NCBI GenBank assembly: GCA_002189035.1
Contig: NEEC01000014.1
Span: forward strand, 1,366,501 to 1,430,500
DNA length: 64,000 nt
Source: Utricularia gibba
Lineage: Eukaryota; Streptophyta; Magnoliopsida; Lamiales; Lentibulariaceae
Direction of reading: 5' to 3'
Shown here: positions 44,669 to 56,889 of the stretch, piece by piece
Layout of the letters: every line of letters begins with the position of its first letter
Position numbering within the stretch: the stretch's first letter is position 1
Position numbers and translations under genes: made by a program
Notes under the pieces: generated by a model
The model's input: only the letters and a program-made list of their open reading frames with translations
Told to the model about the DNA's origin: nothing
Databases searched by the model: none

Positions 44669-46015
44669 CTTCAGAAGAACAACGAGGAATGCGTGCAGGA
44701 GAACGACTCTTATCTGAAAAACAATATAACATGAGGGAGGCAAACGCAGACAAGCAAAAAGGTATGGACCAATAGCCGGCGTTGACTTTTTGCAACCACC
44801 AACTTGTGCAAAAAAGTCAACAAAACATAAAATAATATACTCACGTTTCGTTACCGTTTTTATTTTAAGTCCGTAGGGTAAAACAGTGCACCTTAAACTA
44901 GCAGAGCATTCCCTCATGAATGCACCGCACCCCTTAAATTAAAGTTACTGACCCGTGCTTGTTCTTAAAAAAAGATTAGCCCGCCCATAGAACCATTTAG
45001 CCGCCGGTCCGGCCGGCTTTTGACTTTCTCATGTAGCCTCTATTCTTTTAAAATTAATTTTCGAAAATGTGTGTATTCTAAAAATAATAATTTATTTTAT
45101 ATTTATAAAATTGAATATTATAAATATTTTTTAAAAATTATTTTTCGGAAATACAAGTTAAAAATTTTCAAAATTATTTTTAAAAAAATAGAAATAATAA
45201 GTAAAAGTAACTATTCCTTATTTTTTTCAAAAATAATTATTATAATACAATTTCAAAAATATTTTTTGATAGAATTACTTTTATAATTGATAATATTCTA
45301 AAATAAAATTATTTTTACTTTTAAAACATAAAAATAAAAATTTCCCAGAATACAGTTTAAATCATTTTTTATACATTAGATCAAGCACATTATCTTCTTT
45401 CTTTTTTTTACATGATGATCAGATTTCTAAATGACTCGAAATCCTCCTATGTGTTAGCAATCAATGTTGAATAGGATCCACTCCTCATGGCGTAGAAACA
45501 CATGCGCAGGGGTAGGATACGTATAATAAGCATCCCCTATAAGTACGTATGTACGCATGTAGTATCTATCTCTCAATAAATGTCAACTCATGGGGAGTGG
45601 TAGGATCCTGTGTATTTCAGGCGAGGACTCCGCCGGCGGGACGGCCGACGTGACGTCACCGGTGGCGGCGGCGGAGGGAAAGTTGTCGCCCACAAGATGG
45701 CAGGATTCTATGGGCGGAATGTTGAAGGGCTGGCGATAAGTGTGTACGGTCACTAGTCGGATTTGGGCATTGACCATCTGGAGCGAAGGAAGTTTCTAAG
45801 GGGAGCACTTTGGAATATTGTAAATGAATAATCATACGTGGACATGACTAATGAGTATATTATATACATGCATCTTGATTTTTTTTAAAAAACGACTTCA
45901 ATCCATTTTAATATTTAATTCCAATTCTGGACTCAATTCAATATAAAAATAACCATCAATTCGTATTAAATTTATCAATTAAAACCAAACCAAAACTAAA
46001 ACGACGTCGTTTTCG
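44669..46015. other. Spacer: DUF1442 promoter and AT-rich sequence
   Basis: Upstream region of the DUF1442 gene, then very AT-rich sequence at 45040-45360. A GC-richer patch at 45590-45780 has a 64-codon minus-strand ORF without recognised similarity. The region ends at the 3' end of the oligopeptidase gene. Confidence 0.5.
45998..46013. repeat. Perfect 16-base palindrome with GACGTC core
   Basis: AAAACGACGTCGTTTT is its own reverse complement and lies a few bases after the stop codon of the oligopeptidase-like gene. GACGTC is the core of bZIP C-box sites. A role is not established. Confidence 0.6.
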
Positions 46016-49000
46016 TTAACCCACCGTCTTGATGAGGAAGGCGGACTCCATGGCTGCCTCCTTGCATTGCAGGTAAGCGTTGTCCTCCACCGGCTCCACC
46101 ATCAGATTAAGGAGCACCGGCCGCCTCGGATCGTAGATGGATCGATCTCTCACCCTCGCCACCCATTTAGCTGCTTCCCACACCCCGAACCTGAACGCAA
46201 ACACCGCAAATGTATCCAATGTGAGGGAGCTGCATCGAGTGGGTTTTGAGGATCATGTGAACTATGCAGATAGGAGCGCAGTTGTTGGAGAGGAGAAACC
46301 TCACCTTGTGTGGAAGGATGATGTGATCATGATGGCGGGGTACAGGCTGCCGTTTCTAATGTTGTCATAGGGAGAGAATTCCCGTATGGCTCGAAAATCT
46401 TCGATGTCATCAGGGTAACCGAATTCCTCGAAGTCGTCGAACGTGAGAGGAAGAAGAGGCCGCATCAGGGTATGTGTTGGATCTAAAAATGGAACCTGGT
46501 TGAGACACAAGGATAGGACTATGTAAGAAATACATGCAAAAAACTGAAGCGGAACCAGGAGCAGGAGAATTAAGATTCTCATCTTGAGGATTTAGTTGGG
46601 ATACTGGATCTGGATAACATGATGCAATGGGAATCAGATCTACCTTCAAAATTGCGGCTCGAAACAGATCCGGATATGTATTAATAGCTGAAGCAACCAA
46701 CAATCCTCCAGCACTGTGTCCCCAAGCAGCCAATTTGTTTTCTTGCACAATCTGTTTCTCAATGAGAAACCTGGCACAGGAGATGTAATCTTTGACAGAA
46801 TTGAGTTTGAGTCTCTGCCTGCCATCATGCCACCATTTTTTGCCCTTGCCACCTCCACCTCTGTAAACAAGTCCAGCGAAAAAGCCATTCAGTTTATAAC
46901 CTCCAAAGGTATGCACAGAATTATACTAAGGTAATGTAATGAACCTGACATCAGAATATGCGATAACCCAGCCACGATCAAGAAGACTTTTTAGCTCATT
47001 TCTCCATCTTTTGTCCAATACTTCACCATAAGCCCCGTGTCCAATAAGTAATCCAGGGCTCTCGCTATCTTTCTTCTTATGGTGAGAATATATTATCGTT
47101 AAAGGAATCAGAACGCCATCCCATGAAGGGACATCGTATGCTTCACATGAATAATAGTCTGAGAGATCATTCCATTCCCTATCCTCTCCACCACTGCTTG
47201 GAGCAGACCTTTTATCACCTCCCAGAATTGATGGTGACCCATATAAAGTTCGTGTTCGTTCATCTAGCAAGTTCTGCTGTTGGGCTATAGTCCATTTACC
47301 GTTCACTAAATCATAATCAACAACAGCATCCGGCATCTGAAATGAAAAACTAGATGGTCTAAGAAAATTATCTTCCAAGGGAAAAAGTCAGTGGTGTGTC
47401 AAATAAGTTTCCAATCCATATGAAAAAGAAATCCTATCTCAAAAATATAACAAGAAACAAAGTCAACTTGTGAAAATTGGAATGCTAACTGATATCGGAA
47501 AAAAAAAAGCGTTCAAGCATTTAATGTCAGGGAAATGAGTTCCTCAAAACAGCCAACGAAATACGCGAAATAATTAACCCACATACCACAGGTGATGATA
47601 TAATAAATCGCATGGTCGGAGAATAGAAATCATAATTTGGTCCAGACCATATGTGAGATACATGATCTGGAAGGGGCAGACTTTGTGGGTTTAAGTCCAT
47701 AAGATGGCCTCCGGCCTGCAAAATCATTTTCATAGAACGCACTGGTTTAAATTAAACATCTTATTGCTGAGGAGGAGAAAACTGTGAAAACCAAACCAAG
47801 AATGTTAAGAAGAAAAGGCAATACCTTGTCATTATTTATAGGTAAAGCAATAGACAAAAGCTCATATTTTCTTCCATTCCTTACTACAAGTACCATGTGG
47901 GAATTACAGAAATCAACATCTTCCATTGTCAACTGGTGGTCAGTTAGAAAGACATTCTGGAGAAAAAAACAAAGAAATACAAGAACATAAGCGAACAGAA
48001 AATGAACACTAAAGGATCATGACATGTTTAAAAGTTGATGTAGTGCGAAAAAATTAATGTACCTCCCACTTCTGAGGGATATCAGAAAATACTTCTGGAC
48101 ACCGCATAAGATAATGATGATCAACTGTTTTGCCCGAGACAGCGGCATCTGTAAAGAGGTAGAGATAACCTTGATGATGCTCAACAACACAGTGGACATT
48201 TGGATCACCTTCCCAAACAAGTCTCAGCCCGGATAAAGGATCATGTGCATTTATAACAGAGACCTAATAACGGTGGACAGAGCCAACCAAACTTTTCTCA
48301 GTAATGATGACACGAATACAATCTGACATATACTTATGACCATACCTTTGAAAACTCAGGTGAGAAAGAATTAACTGTCAAAAGCTGAAAGTCTTTAGTA
48401 TGCCTCAATTTCAGTTGGGCATTTTCATTTGGCTCCTCAAAAAGCAATACATCCTCAACATTTGACCCTAGAAAGCTGCAATAGATCCTAGGAGCAATGA
48501 AAATGTAACATTATTTGCAGCATACAATGGACCCAGCAACAAATTCTAAGGGGTCATTCGGTAGAGCTCAAACCTGTAAGGCCTCATGTTTTGATCTGTG
48601 ACGACATATAGCAATGCTTCCCCATATTTAGCCCAAGCTAGTCCACAAACTCGATGTGCTTGGGGCTTCACACAGAGAGACCCAAAATTCAGGTCTCTCA
48701 CTGACAATTTATAACACTCGTTGTCCTTGTCATACATGGTGTATGCAAGATATCGGTGATCAGGAGAAATTTCTGACAGATCTTCAAATGCATAACCTGC
48801 AGAATATTTGCAACAGAACTCAATGAAATAAGTGTAAGGAAAACATAAAAAAACTACTAAAGCATGCAACCGTTAATTAAATATGATGCCTCCAAATCTC
48901 TCCGCTTCTTGGTTGTAATCAAGGAGCTTTTGCTCAATTTTCTTCCCAGATATAAAATCAAAACCAGCCGAAGGAGATTTATTGGATATAAACTCTTCAT

Positions 49001-49632
49001 GTAAGCTTGCCAATCTCCTGCACAACACGGGGTATTGCTTGCCTTCTTCTACTCGTCTGTAGTACAACCTGATTAACAACACGGAATTCAAATGATCTAG
49101 ACAAGTGACAATTGATGAGGAAGGGACTTCAGTCTTCAAATTAAAAAATGCCCTAAGGGATGTTCGCAGTACGGTAAAAGGCCCTATCATTGCTTAAAAC
49201 AATAAGTTTCGACAGACAGAGGCCACAGAAAACCTAAAATAGCAGAAGCTAGAAAGGTAGAAATAAGCATTACCAAGGTCCCCATCGGAGAGCTGGTGTG
49301 GATAGTTCGCCAAAAAGACTGGATGACATTTCTCCTTGAAGCTTCGCCAAAAGTTTCTCCGAATCATACATAATAGCCTCGGTGTACTTCTCTTCCTGCT
49401 CCATATAAACATCCATATGCCGCATTGCCACCTTATCATTGAGCTGCGACATCCAATTGTACTCATCATCCCACGACTCCCCATGTACACAGAAGCTCAC
49501 GGGCTTCTTTGGAGGTCTTGGCGGAGACGGTGGGGACGGAGGTGGTTGGGGCTTCTGGGGCTTGTAATGTGCACATTGAAGGATAGCAATACGTCGGAGT
49601 CTACCCTTCACGCCAGACAGCAAGTGTCTCAT
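46016..49632 (-). CDS. Prolyl oligopeptidase family protein (S9A, oligopeptidase B-like), catalytic Asp and His apparently lost
   Basis: Member of the plant S9A group like Arabidopsis At1g69020. Eleven exons: 49632-49274, 49068-48890, 48796-48574, 48487-48346, 48263-48063, 47956-47825, 47715-47587, 47336-46945, 46860-46644, 46495-46305 and 46190-46016, giving 779 residues in one consistent frame. The N-terminus is proline-rich and may be an organelle presequence. Family blocks: DDEYNWMSQLNDKVAMRHMD, the beta-propeller (YAFEDLSEISPDHRYLAYTM), YDVPSWDGVLIPLTIIYSHH, LLIGHGAYGEVLDKRWRNEL, the nucleophile elbow AAWGHSAGGLLVASAINTYP and FGVWEAAKWVARVRD. Where oligopeptidase B has the Asp (HDSQVQYWE) this protein has FHTRFGVWE, and the GHGG histidine loop is replaced by EPVEDNAYL. 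It keeps the serine but may be inactive. Exon 2 ends at a non-canonical GC donor. Confidence 0.85.
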
Positions 49633-49959
49633 GGCAGCTACTTTTGTACAGTTCTCTTTTCCGTAGAGGGCATCAGAGATGGTTCAAACTTTCAACCAAA
49701 ACCGCAACTTCAAGATTTCCCAGTCATCTTAAATTTTTACCGGCTGTTTACCTGCTCGGAACAGCTTCCAAATGGAGCAACAGTTACGGAATTACGCTAC
49801 GAGGGGAAGATGAAAAACAGTAGCTTTACGAATTGACAAACTTAGAAAATGGAGGGAAAATTGGGATTAGAGGGGGGAGTAGGGCAGGGAAATTTCTCAA
49901 TTGGCAAGAACCAGAGAACAATCTTCGTTCCTTCAGATTTGAAAGCGTAGAGGCCTCAC
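49633..49959. other. Upstream region of the oligopeptidase-like gene
   Basis: 5' side of the oligopeptidase gene (-), shared with the divergent RPL3 gene. No coding signal. Confidence 0.45.
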
Positions 49960-50100
49960 CTTTAGTGGAGGCCCATTAATGATAGCCCAAAATGGGTAAA
50001 TGGCCCGTTTGATAAAAACCTCCGATTGGTTACGGCTCGTTTCAGATCCGTCGGCGGGCCGCAGCACTTTTTATTTATAGGACTAGGGTTTTTGTTTGGT
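49960..50100 (+). promoter_or_regulatory. RPL3 promoter with site II and telo-box elements
   Basis: GGCCCATT at 49970-49977 and other GGCCC/TGGGT elements resemble site II motifs. TAGGGTTT at 50084-50091 is a telo-box in reverse (AAACCCTA). This pair is characteristic of plant ribosomal protein promoters. A TATA-like TTATTTATAG lies at 50071-50080. Confidence 0.65.
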
Positions 50101-50360
50101 TCAGACGGTGGTCGGCCGGCGCTGGTACCGTGGTACGTCTGCTCATGCCTTTAGTTGATTCGAAATGCGTTTCTTTGAGAATGAAACTCAATGCTGTGAT
50201 AATTTGTGGAAGGACTGATGTTGAATCTCTTGCTAATGCACATGTTTCAGCTTCGTATCGTATGAATGTGCCATTTTGAGATTGGTATCTGTAAAATATT
50301 TTTCTAGGTGTTTCACTGAGATTGCCTGCATTTGCCATTGTTTGCTGAATGCAGGGGAAG

Positions 50361-52217
50361 ATGTCGCACAGGAAATTTGAGCATCCAAGGCACGGATCCC
50401 TTGGTTTTCTACCGAGGAAGCGGGCTGCTCGCCATCGTGGAAAGGGTAACGTATTCTGGAAAATGATCCGTTTTCGTTCTTCTTGAATAAGCGCGCTTAA
50501 AGAGAAGGTTTCTTGTCCTAGCGCAAAATAAGAAGATTCATGCTACCAAGAGAACCTGTTTCTGGAATTTTATTTATTTTTCCTATCATTGGTTACGGTA
50601 GCTGGCTGTTAATTGCTTGGGGCTTCCTTTCTGAATTCTTATATAGCCTTGTGTTGTAATTTTTGAATATTGCAGTCAAGGCTTTTCCCAAGGATGATCC
50701 AACCAAGCCCCCCAAGCTGACAGCCTTTTTGGGTTATAAGGCTGGAATGACACACATTGTGAGAGAAGTTGAAAAACCTGGATCAAGTAATTGCTTGGTG
50801 TTTTTGGCATTCGTTCTCCGTTTATGCTGCATTAATTGACTATGTGATGCAAATGGACGCAGAACTTCATAAGAAGGAAACCTGCGAGGCTGTCACTATT
50901 ATTGAAACCCCGCCCATGGTTATTGTTGGCGTTGTTGGATATGTTAAGACACCCCATGGTCTCCGCTGCCTCAATACTGTTTGGGCTCAGCATTTGAGTG
51001 AGGAAGTTAGGAGAAGGTTTTATAAGAACTGGTGCAAATCAAAGAAGAAAGCCTTCACTAAGTATGCAAAGAAAGCAGAAACTGAGGAGGGTAAGAAAGA
51101 TATTCAGTCACAGCTCGAGAAGATGAAGAAGTATGCATCTGTCATCCGCGTATTGGCTCATACCCAGGTAATTGAGTTATTTCTTTTTTAATTTTGATTA
51201 CCTTTCTTTTAACCCTGTTAAGGATGGAAAATTTAAAGCCAATGAAATTTTCGTTTTACTGCTTTTACATGTATTTTTTGGAGATTTAGAATTTATTTGT
51301 TGCTTTGGTTATTGCCATTAGATTCGTAAAGTGAAGGGGCTGAAGCAAAAGAAGGCGCATTTGATGGAGATTCAAGTAAACGGTGGGACTGTTTCCCAAA
51401 AAGTTGACTTTGCCTACAACTTTTTCGAGAAGCAAGTCCCAGTTGATGCTGTCTTCCAGAAAGATGAGATGATTGACATCATTGGTGTAACCAAGGGGAA
51501 AGGCTATGAGGGCGTTGTTACTCGTTGGGGTGTTACTCGTCTTCCTAGGAAAACTCACAGGGGTCTCCGTAAGGTTGCTTGTATTGGTGCTTGGCATCCT
51601 GCCAGAGTGTCGTTCACTGTTGCTAGAGCTGGTCAGAATGGATATCACCATCGAACTGAGATGAATAAGAAGATCTACAAGCTTGGGAAGGCTGGAACTG
51701 AGGAACATACTGGTAGTACTGAGTTTGACAGGTGACTCTACTAGAACTTCTTTGATGTTTAATTTTTCTGTGTTTATTTTTCTGGTGTATGCTACTTTTA
51801 TGCTGAAGCACATACTGCGCTCAATCGTTTATGCTGAAGCACATACTGCGCTCAATCTTGCCATTTTCATGTTATGTCCCCCCAACTGTGATGTTCTCAT
51901 ATTTGGCATCCGAAGTCCTCTGAGCTTACATTTTTTTTTTTTCAAACCAATGTCACAGGACCGAGAAGGATGTTACTCCGATGGGTGGATTCCCACACTA
52001 TGGTATCGTCAAGGACGATTATCTGATGATCAAAGGTGGCTGCGTGGGTCCAAAGAAGAGGGTTATCACTCTCAGGCAGTCCCTCCTGAAGCAAACCTCG
52101 CGTGTTGCCCTGGAAGAGATTAAGCTCAAGTTCATCGACACCTCTTCCAAGTTCGGACATGGGCGGTTCCAGACAACCCAGGAGAAACAAAAGTTCTACG
52201 GCCGGCTCAAGGCCTAA
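50361..52217 (+). CDS. RPL3: 60S ribosomal protein L3 (uL3)
   Basis: Core protein of the large ribosomal subunit at the peptidyl-transferase centre. Five coding exons, 50361-50445, 50676-50786, 50863-51167, 51322-51731 and 51959-52217, give 389 residues, exactly the usual plant length, in an unbroken frame. Signatures: [100 protein letters not shown] and the end KFYGRLKA. A 5' UTR intron ends with an AG at 50354 just before the ATG. The last intron contains a 31-base tandem duplication. The promoter carries telo-box and site II motifs. Confidence 0.97.
51797..51857 (+). repeat. 31-base tandem duplication in the last RPL3 intron
   Basis: A 30-base unit starting TTTATGCTGAAGCACATACT occurs at 51797-51826 and again, identical, at 51828-51857, with one base between. 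It lies wholly inside the intron. Confidence 0.9.
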
Positions 52218-53706
52218 AAAGCGTTGGTTGCTTCACCATACAACCAGATGTTCATGCATTTTTCTGATGACTTGGGGGACAACTGTTCACTTTTTATATA
52301 CCAACTTGGCAATGATTTGCTTCTGGATTTCTCTTTTGTACTTTGTCCTTTATCCTCTAGCCTAATGGAGAATCGTTGATCCGAATCTCTCACAAAAGTC
52401 ATGCGCAACTCCGGGAACAGAACTCCATTCAGAAGAATGAGCCCTTGAGCGTCTTCCCAGGTATAGTCATTCCTGATCCAAAGGGTAGTGTTTCCTTCAT
52501 AATGCAGTTCTGCAATGGAAGTTTGCTCAGTGGGGTTCCTCTTAATATTTCATCCTGTTACCACTGAAACAACTTCCTGCTGTGCGCTGTTAAGAACTTG
52601 CAGGTTGCTCAGTAGATGCTGTGTCTGATCCTGCAGTGAACATGCCCTGCATCAGAAAGTTTCAGGCATTTGGCAACATACACACAACACTACAAATCTA
52701 GAATTTGATAAACTCGAAGTGAGCAGAGATGGGCCATAGTCAATGGATGTCTGATCTCTGAATCATCCATCATCTTCACCATTGAGCTCCACCCTTTGAT
52801 CAGCAATGGCTCCAGAGATCATGTCCAACGTGCTCATCAGCATCTTCATCTTCTTGCCAATCCCCTGAAGATCGGACCTTTCCAGCTCAGAATAAACACC
52901 CCACAATTTGATCTCTCCGCAACGCCTCTGAATCCGCCTCCGAATCTCGTCGCCCCCACGCCACCTCAAAGCATACTCTCGATCACGTTCATTACCATCG
53001 AAAAAATACATGCTCCCCGATGGGCACCGAAGTTCCGGCACGGCGGTATAAGGTCTTAATCATCCCCTGAATCCCACTCCTCCGTAGACTCCAGACAGAA
53101 TCCAGAGCACTATTACAAACAAGTCTATTGAGGACACTTCCTGCTGAAAAACAGAAGTTCTCTCCGGTCCAGCTAAGTATATGATAGATTAACGTATACC
53201 ATTGCCACTTCCGCCATGTGAGCAAGTTTCAGAGCGCAGATCGGGCCAAATGACCGTGCAAAAAGTGCCCTGAAGCTGAGGTATGAGAGATGGAGGCTTC
53301 CGACGACAGCCCACCGCCTCGGTCCGGGCGTCCAGCCACTCTCGACCCAAACATTGGACAAACGTCTGTGTCTGAAGTTATTACAGCACGTTTTTCTCAC
53401 CTAACACCCCCCATTTTGAGTAAGAAGATACACATCAAGACGAAATTCAAGACACATCTTTTGGATCCAAAGAACTCACTGTGACATATTTACTACCCAT
53501 CTGAACAAAATGCTCCAAATCTAATGAAAAAAAACATGGCTTGGGATTAAAAACCGATGAAGCGACGTTTGGAGCATATGGTAGGCTAAAAGTGGGGAGT
53601 GTTGACTCCTCGTTGCCCATTTATTTTCCCCTCATAAATCCTTGTCTGGGCGGCGTTCAGCCCTTTGACTGCCGTTTTGGGGTAGAACTCCTCCCGATAT
53701 TTCGAA
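52218..53706. other. Spacer: RPL3 3' UTR and PGSIP upstream region
   Basis: RPL3 3' UTR to about 52380, then mixed-composition sequence with a doubtful minus-strand ORF, then the promoter and leader of the GT8 gene. Confidence 0.45.
52763..53011 (-). CDS. Unidentified small ORF, possibly the end of an unrecognised gene
   Basis: An ORF of about 82 residues from a Met near 53011 (open upstream to 53041). It has a charged, helix-like composition (RRRIQRRCGEIKLWGVYSEL and KKMKMLMSTLDMISGAIADQ) and ends in an acidic tail. I do not recognise the family. The composition is more protein-like than neighbouring shadow ORFs, and a 5' exon could lie further right on the minus strand. It may also be non-coding. 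The call is weak. Confidence 0.25.
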   Translation of the reverse strand: MYFFDGNERDREYALRWRGGDEIRRRIQRRCGEIKLWGVYSELERSDLQGIGKKMKMLMSTLDMISGAIADQRVELNGEDDG

Positions 53707-55803
53707 ATGGGGAGGAGGAGATTGGGCTTGATTTTGGCTAGGTTTTTCATCGCGAGCTTGGGATTGTTATTTTTGCTATTGGTGTGCACCGCCGCCGCGA
53801 CTGAGGGAGCGATACCGCCGCCCCACAGACACGCGTACGCGACGATGATGTATATGGGTACTCCCAGGGATTACGAGTACTACGTGGCGACGCGCGTGAT
53901 GCTCCGATCACTCCGGCAGCTCCAAGTCGCTGCGGATCTCGTCGTCATTGCCTCCGTCGACGTCCCCCGCCGTTGGATCCGCGCCCTGTAAGTCTTCAGT
54001 AACGACGACTTTTCCATGTGGCCTATTTACTTTTTTTCACTTAGTTAAAAAAAAAATCATAAAATTGTATGCATACGCTTTTTTTTATTTTTTAAAATTA
54101 AATCCACCGGTAAATATTATTTACCGGGTCGGTTTTGAGCCGATAAAAAGTCCACATACATTGGATACATCCTCATTATTGTTTAAATAATTACATACTT
54201 GCAATAATTGACATAAAATGTCACTGATTTGCAATTTTTATATTTAATAAATAGGCCCGGGTCCACTCTAACACATTTGTGTAATGACTGAAATGGGCCT
54301 GGATTAAGACCTCGGGTCGGGTTTGTAAAGAATGTTTTTTTTAATGTAAAAATTTGAAAAAAAATTGAATCTGAGAAATTTGGTGCAGGGAGGAAGAAGA
54401 TGGAGCAAAGGTGACGAGGGTTGAGAACTTTGATAATCCTTACAGCGTTCAATCCAATTTCGATTCCAGATTCAAATTGACGTTGAATAAGCTCTATGCT
54501 TGGAAGCTTGTACAGTATGACCGCGTCATTATGCTCGACGCGGACAACCTCTTCCTCCGTCGCGTCGACGAGTTATTCGGATGCGGTGAATTTTGCGCGG
54601 TTTTTATCAATCCGTGTATTTTCCACACTGGGCTGTTCGTTTTGCAGGTGGGGTTTCATTGAATTTTGATATGATGGTTGAGTGTGGATTTTGAGGGGTA
54701 ATTGTTTGTTCATACAGCCGTCCATGGCGGTTTTCAATGATATGGTTCATGAGTTGAGAATGGGTATGAGCAACCCTGATGGGGCGGATCAAGGTTTTAT
54801 CGGAGGATATTTTCCTGATTTACTTTATCGCCCGATGTTCCATCCTTCCAGTAACGGGACCAAGCTTAACGGAACTTTCAGATTGCCTCTGGGGTATCAG
54901 ATGGATGCTTCATATTATTGTGAGAAGCTGTTTTCTTGATCGCATTCGCTATTCATATTTTCTTCCATGTTTATTCGAACTTGTTGTTGCTTAGATTTGA
55001 AGCTTCGTTGGAATGTGCCTTGTGGGCCGAATAGCGTCATCACATTCCCTGGTGCTCCATGGTTGAAACCTTGGTACTGGTGGTCATGGCCTGTGCTTCC
55101 TTTAGGTCTCCAATGGCATGGAAAACGCTTGCATAACCTTGGGTGAGCTTCCCAGCTTCATAACACAGGCCCATATCTTTTGATTGGATTCGGTGAATCC
55201 TGATTGATCTAGAGGAATTGAGAAGAAGAATCAGTGTACATAAATAATGAATTTACATGTTCCACCCCCCTAATCAATCAAATCCTTGTTCATTTTGCTC
55301 TCAGGTATAGCGGAGAAATGTCTCTCGTCTGGCTTGCGGCTATCTTCTACATCATAATGCTAGTGATCTCACACCTGTCAAGGCGAGATTTCTCAAGGTG
55401 GTGGCGCCGTAGAGACGAGATGAGCACGACATGTTTGCAAGCAGGTTTCAAGCTATTATCCATCTGTTCCATCCTTGCAGCCTACACCCTCCCCTTCTTC
55501 CTAACTCCTCGCACCATCCATCCTCTCATTGGCTGGAGTCTTTATCTCCTGGGAGCCCTATCCCTCTGCACCAACGCTGCAAATGCTCTTCAGCTCCCAT
55601 TACATCTGATCCTCTTGCCGTGGCTGGCGATTCTGGGGTGTCTGCTAGTGATGGCATTCCCATGGTACCGCGACGGAGTTGTGAGAGCCTTGTCCGTCTT
55701 TGCTTACGGTTGCTTCTGCACGCCGCTGCTGTGGAAAACATTGGTCAGAGTAGTGTTTCCGCCGCAGGTTTCCTTCAAAAATAGGCTTCCATGCTCCGAT
55801 TAG
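53707..55803 (+). CDS. PGSIP7: PGSIP7/8-type glycosyltransferase, GT8 family, with C-terminal membrane domain
   Basis: Putative glucuronosyltransferase-like GT8 protein, probably in the Golgi; the substrate of the PGSIP7/8 branch is not established. Five exons, 53707-53987, 54389-54647, 54718-54919, 54995-55142 and 55305-55803, give 462 residues in frame. An N-terminal signal or anchor (LGLILARFFIASLGLLFLLL) is followed by the GT8 domain: HAYATMMYMGTPRDYEYYVA, LNKLYAWKLVQYDRVIMLDA with the DAD metal site, FCAVFINPCIFHTGLFVLQ, DGADQGFIGGYF, RLPLGYQMDASYY, LKLRWNVPCGPNSVITFPGA and WLKPWYWWSWPVLPLGLQWH. The C-terminal exon encodes about five membrane segments (LVWLAAIFYIIMLVI, GFKLLSICSILAAYTLPFFL, IGWSLYLLGALSLC, LILLPWLAILGCLLVMAFPW). 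That membrane tail separates PGSIP7/8 from other GT8 proteins; PGSIP7 versus PGSIP8 cannot be settled here. Confidence 0.88.
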
Positions 55804-56889
55804 CCGGAGAGACATGGCTCGTCTCTTTGGTGGAAGAGGAGACATGGGCTGAGGTAAATGGTCTATTTAGAAGAGGGGCCACCTCGTGTGTTAAAAAATT
55901 ATCAACTTTAATATTAATTTTTTACTTTAATGTTTAATGGATGAATTATGGAAAATTAATTTTATAAATAACCTATAGATAAACCTATGTTCATGTAATG
56001 TAATCTCACATAGGGATGAGAAATTGGACATTAACATGATTTGCTTGGAGCGAGCTTTTAAATGGTATGTTATATGTATTTAGAATAATCACAGTTTATA
56101 AGATATTATAATATTTTTGTTGTATTCATCATGAGGGCATTTCTTAAGAATGTGTTACATAAATAAATTATATCAGAGATAAAAGATGCTATATATAAAA
56201 AAGATATATGATAGTATTATTTTATCTCAATTCCTCTCTTCTTATTATTTTATTTCATATTTATGGTATAATTTATATTAAATATAATTTATACTATTTA
56301 TCAAATATCTTATTTTTCTTTTTCCATTTAATTATTACTCTTTATAATTTCTACCAAACACACTCTAAAGGTTAATAGAAGATCATACTTTAAATATAAT
56401 TTTGATAAGACAATTTGATTTTTATTGGACAGACTTGCTTTTCATGAATCAATATGATTTGACTTAGAATGAACTTCAAAAGTGTATGCTTTGTGCAACG
56501 ATAATCATCATTTTTTATAAGATATCGTAATATTTATGTCATACTCATTAAGTATTCTCCGAAAACTAATATAATACCATTCTTTGAGCTTCAAAATGAT
56601 ATATTGTGTATAACGAGAATAATCAAGGTTGTAATAAACTAATCATCATTAATAAGATATACTATTGCCGTGGGCCAGTGTTGAGATATCCAAACAAAGG
56701 AACGCCAATGGGCCAGAATTAATGGATCGTCTTTACAAAAAGCCCAATAAGGGAAATGAACAAGCTGACCCGACCCGGCTTTTGTTGTTCTGTGTGAAGT
56801 TGTCCCTTCCGCAAGCCAGAGCACCGAGAAAAATACCATCGACAGAGGGCTTCGAATTTCGGAAGAGTTTATTTTCTCCCAGCGTCTAG
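55804..56889. other. AT-rich spacer with diverged repeats; PBC promoter at the right end
   Basis: Sequence from 55880 to 56640 is strongly AT-rich. A TTATAAGATAT(TAT/CGT)AATATTT-type unit occurs near 56096-56115 and again near 56514-56533, with a weaker third copy near 56650, suggesting an old duplicated element. TGGGCC and GGCCCA-like elements near 56675-56745 probably belong to the proteasome gene promoter. Confidence 0.45.

Noticed and set aside
45583-45777. A 64-codon minus-strand ORF in a GC-richer patch
   Set aside because: No signal peptide, motif or family match; cannot be supported as a gene.
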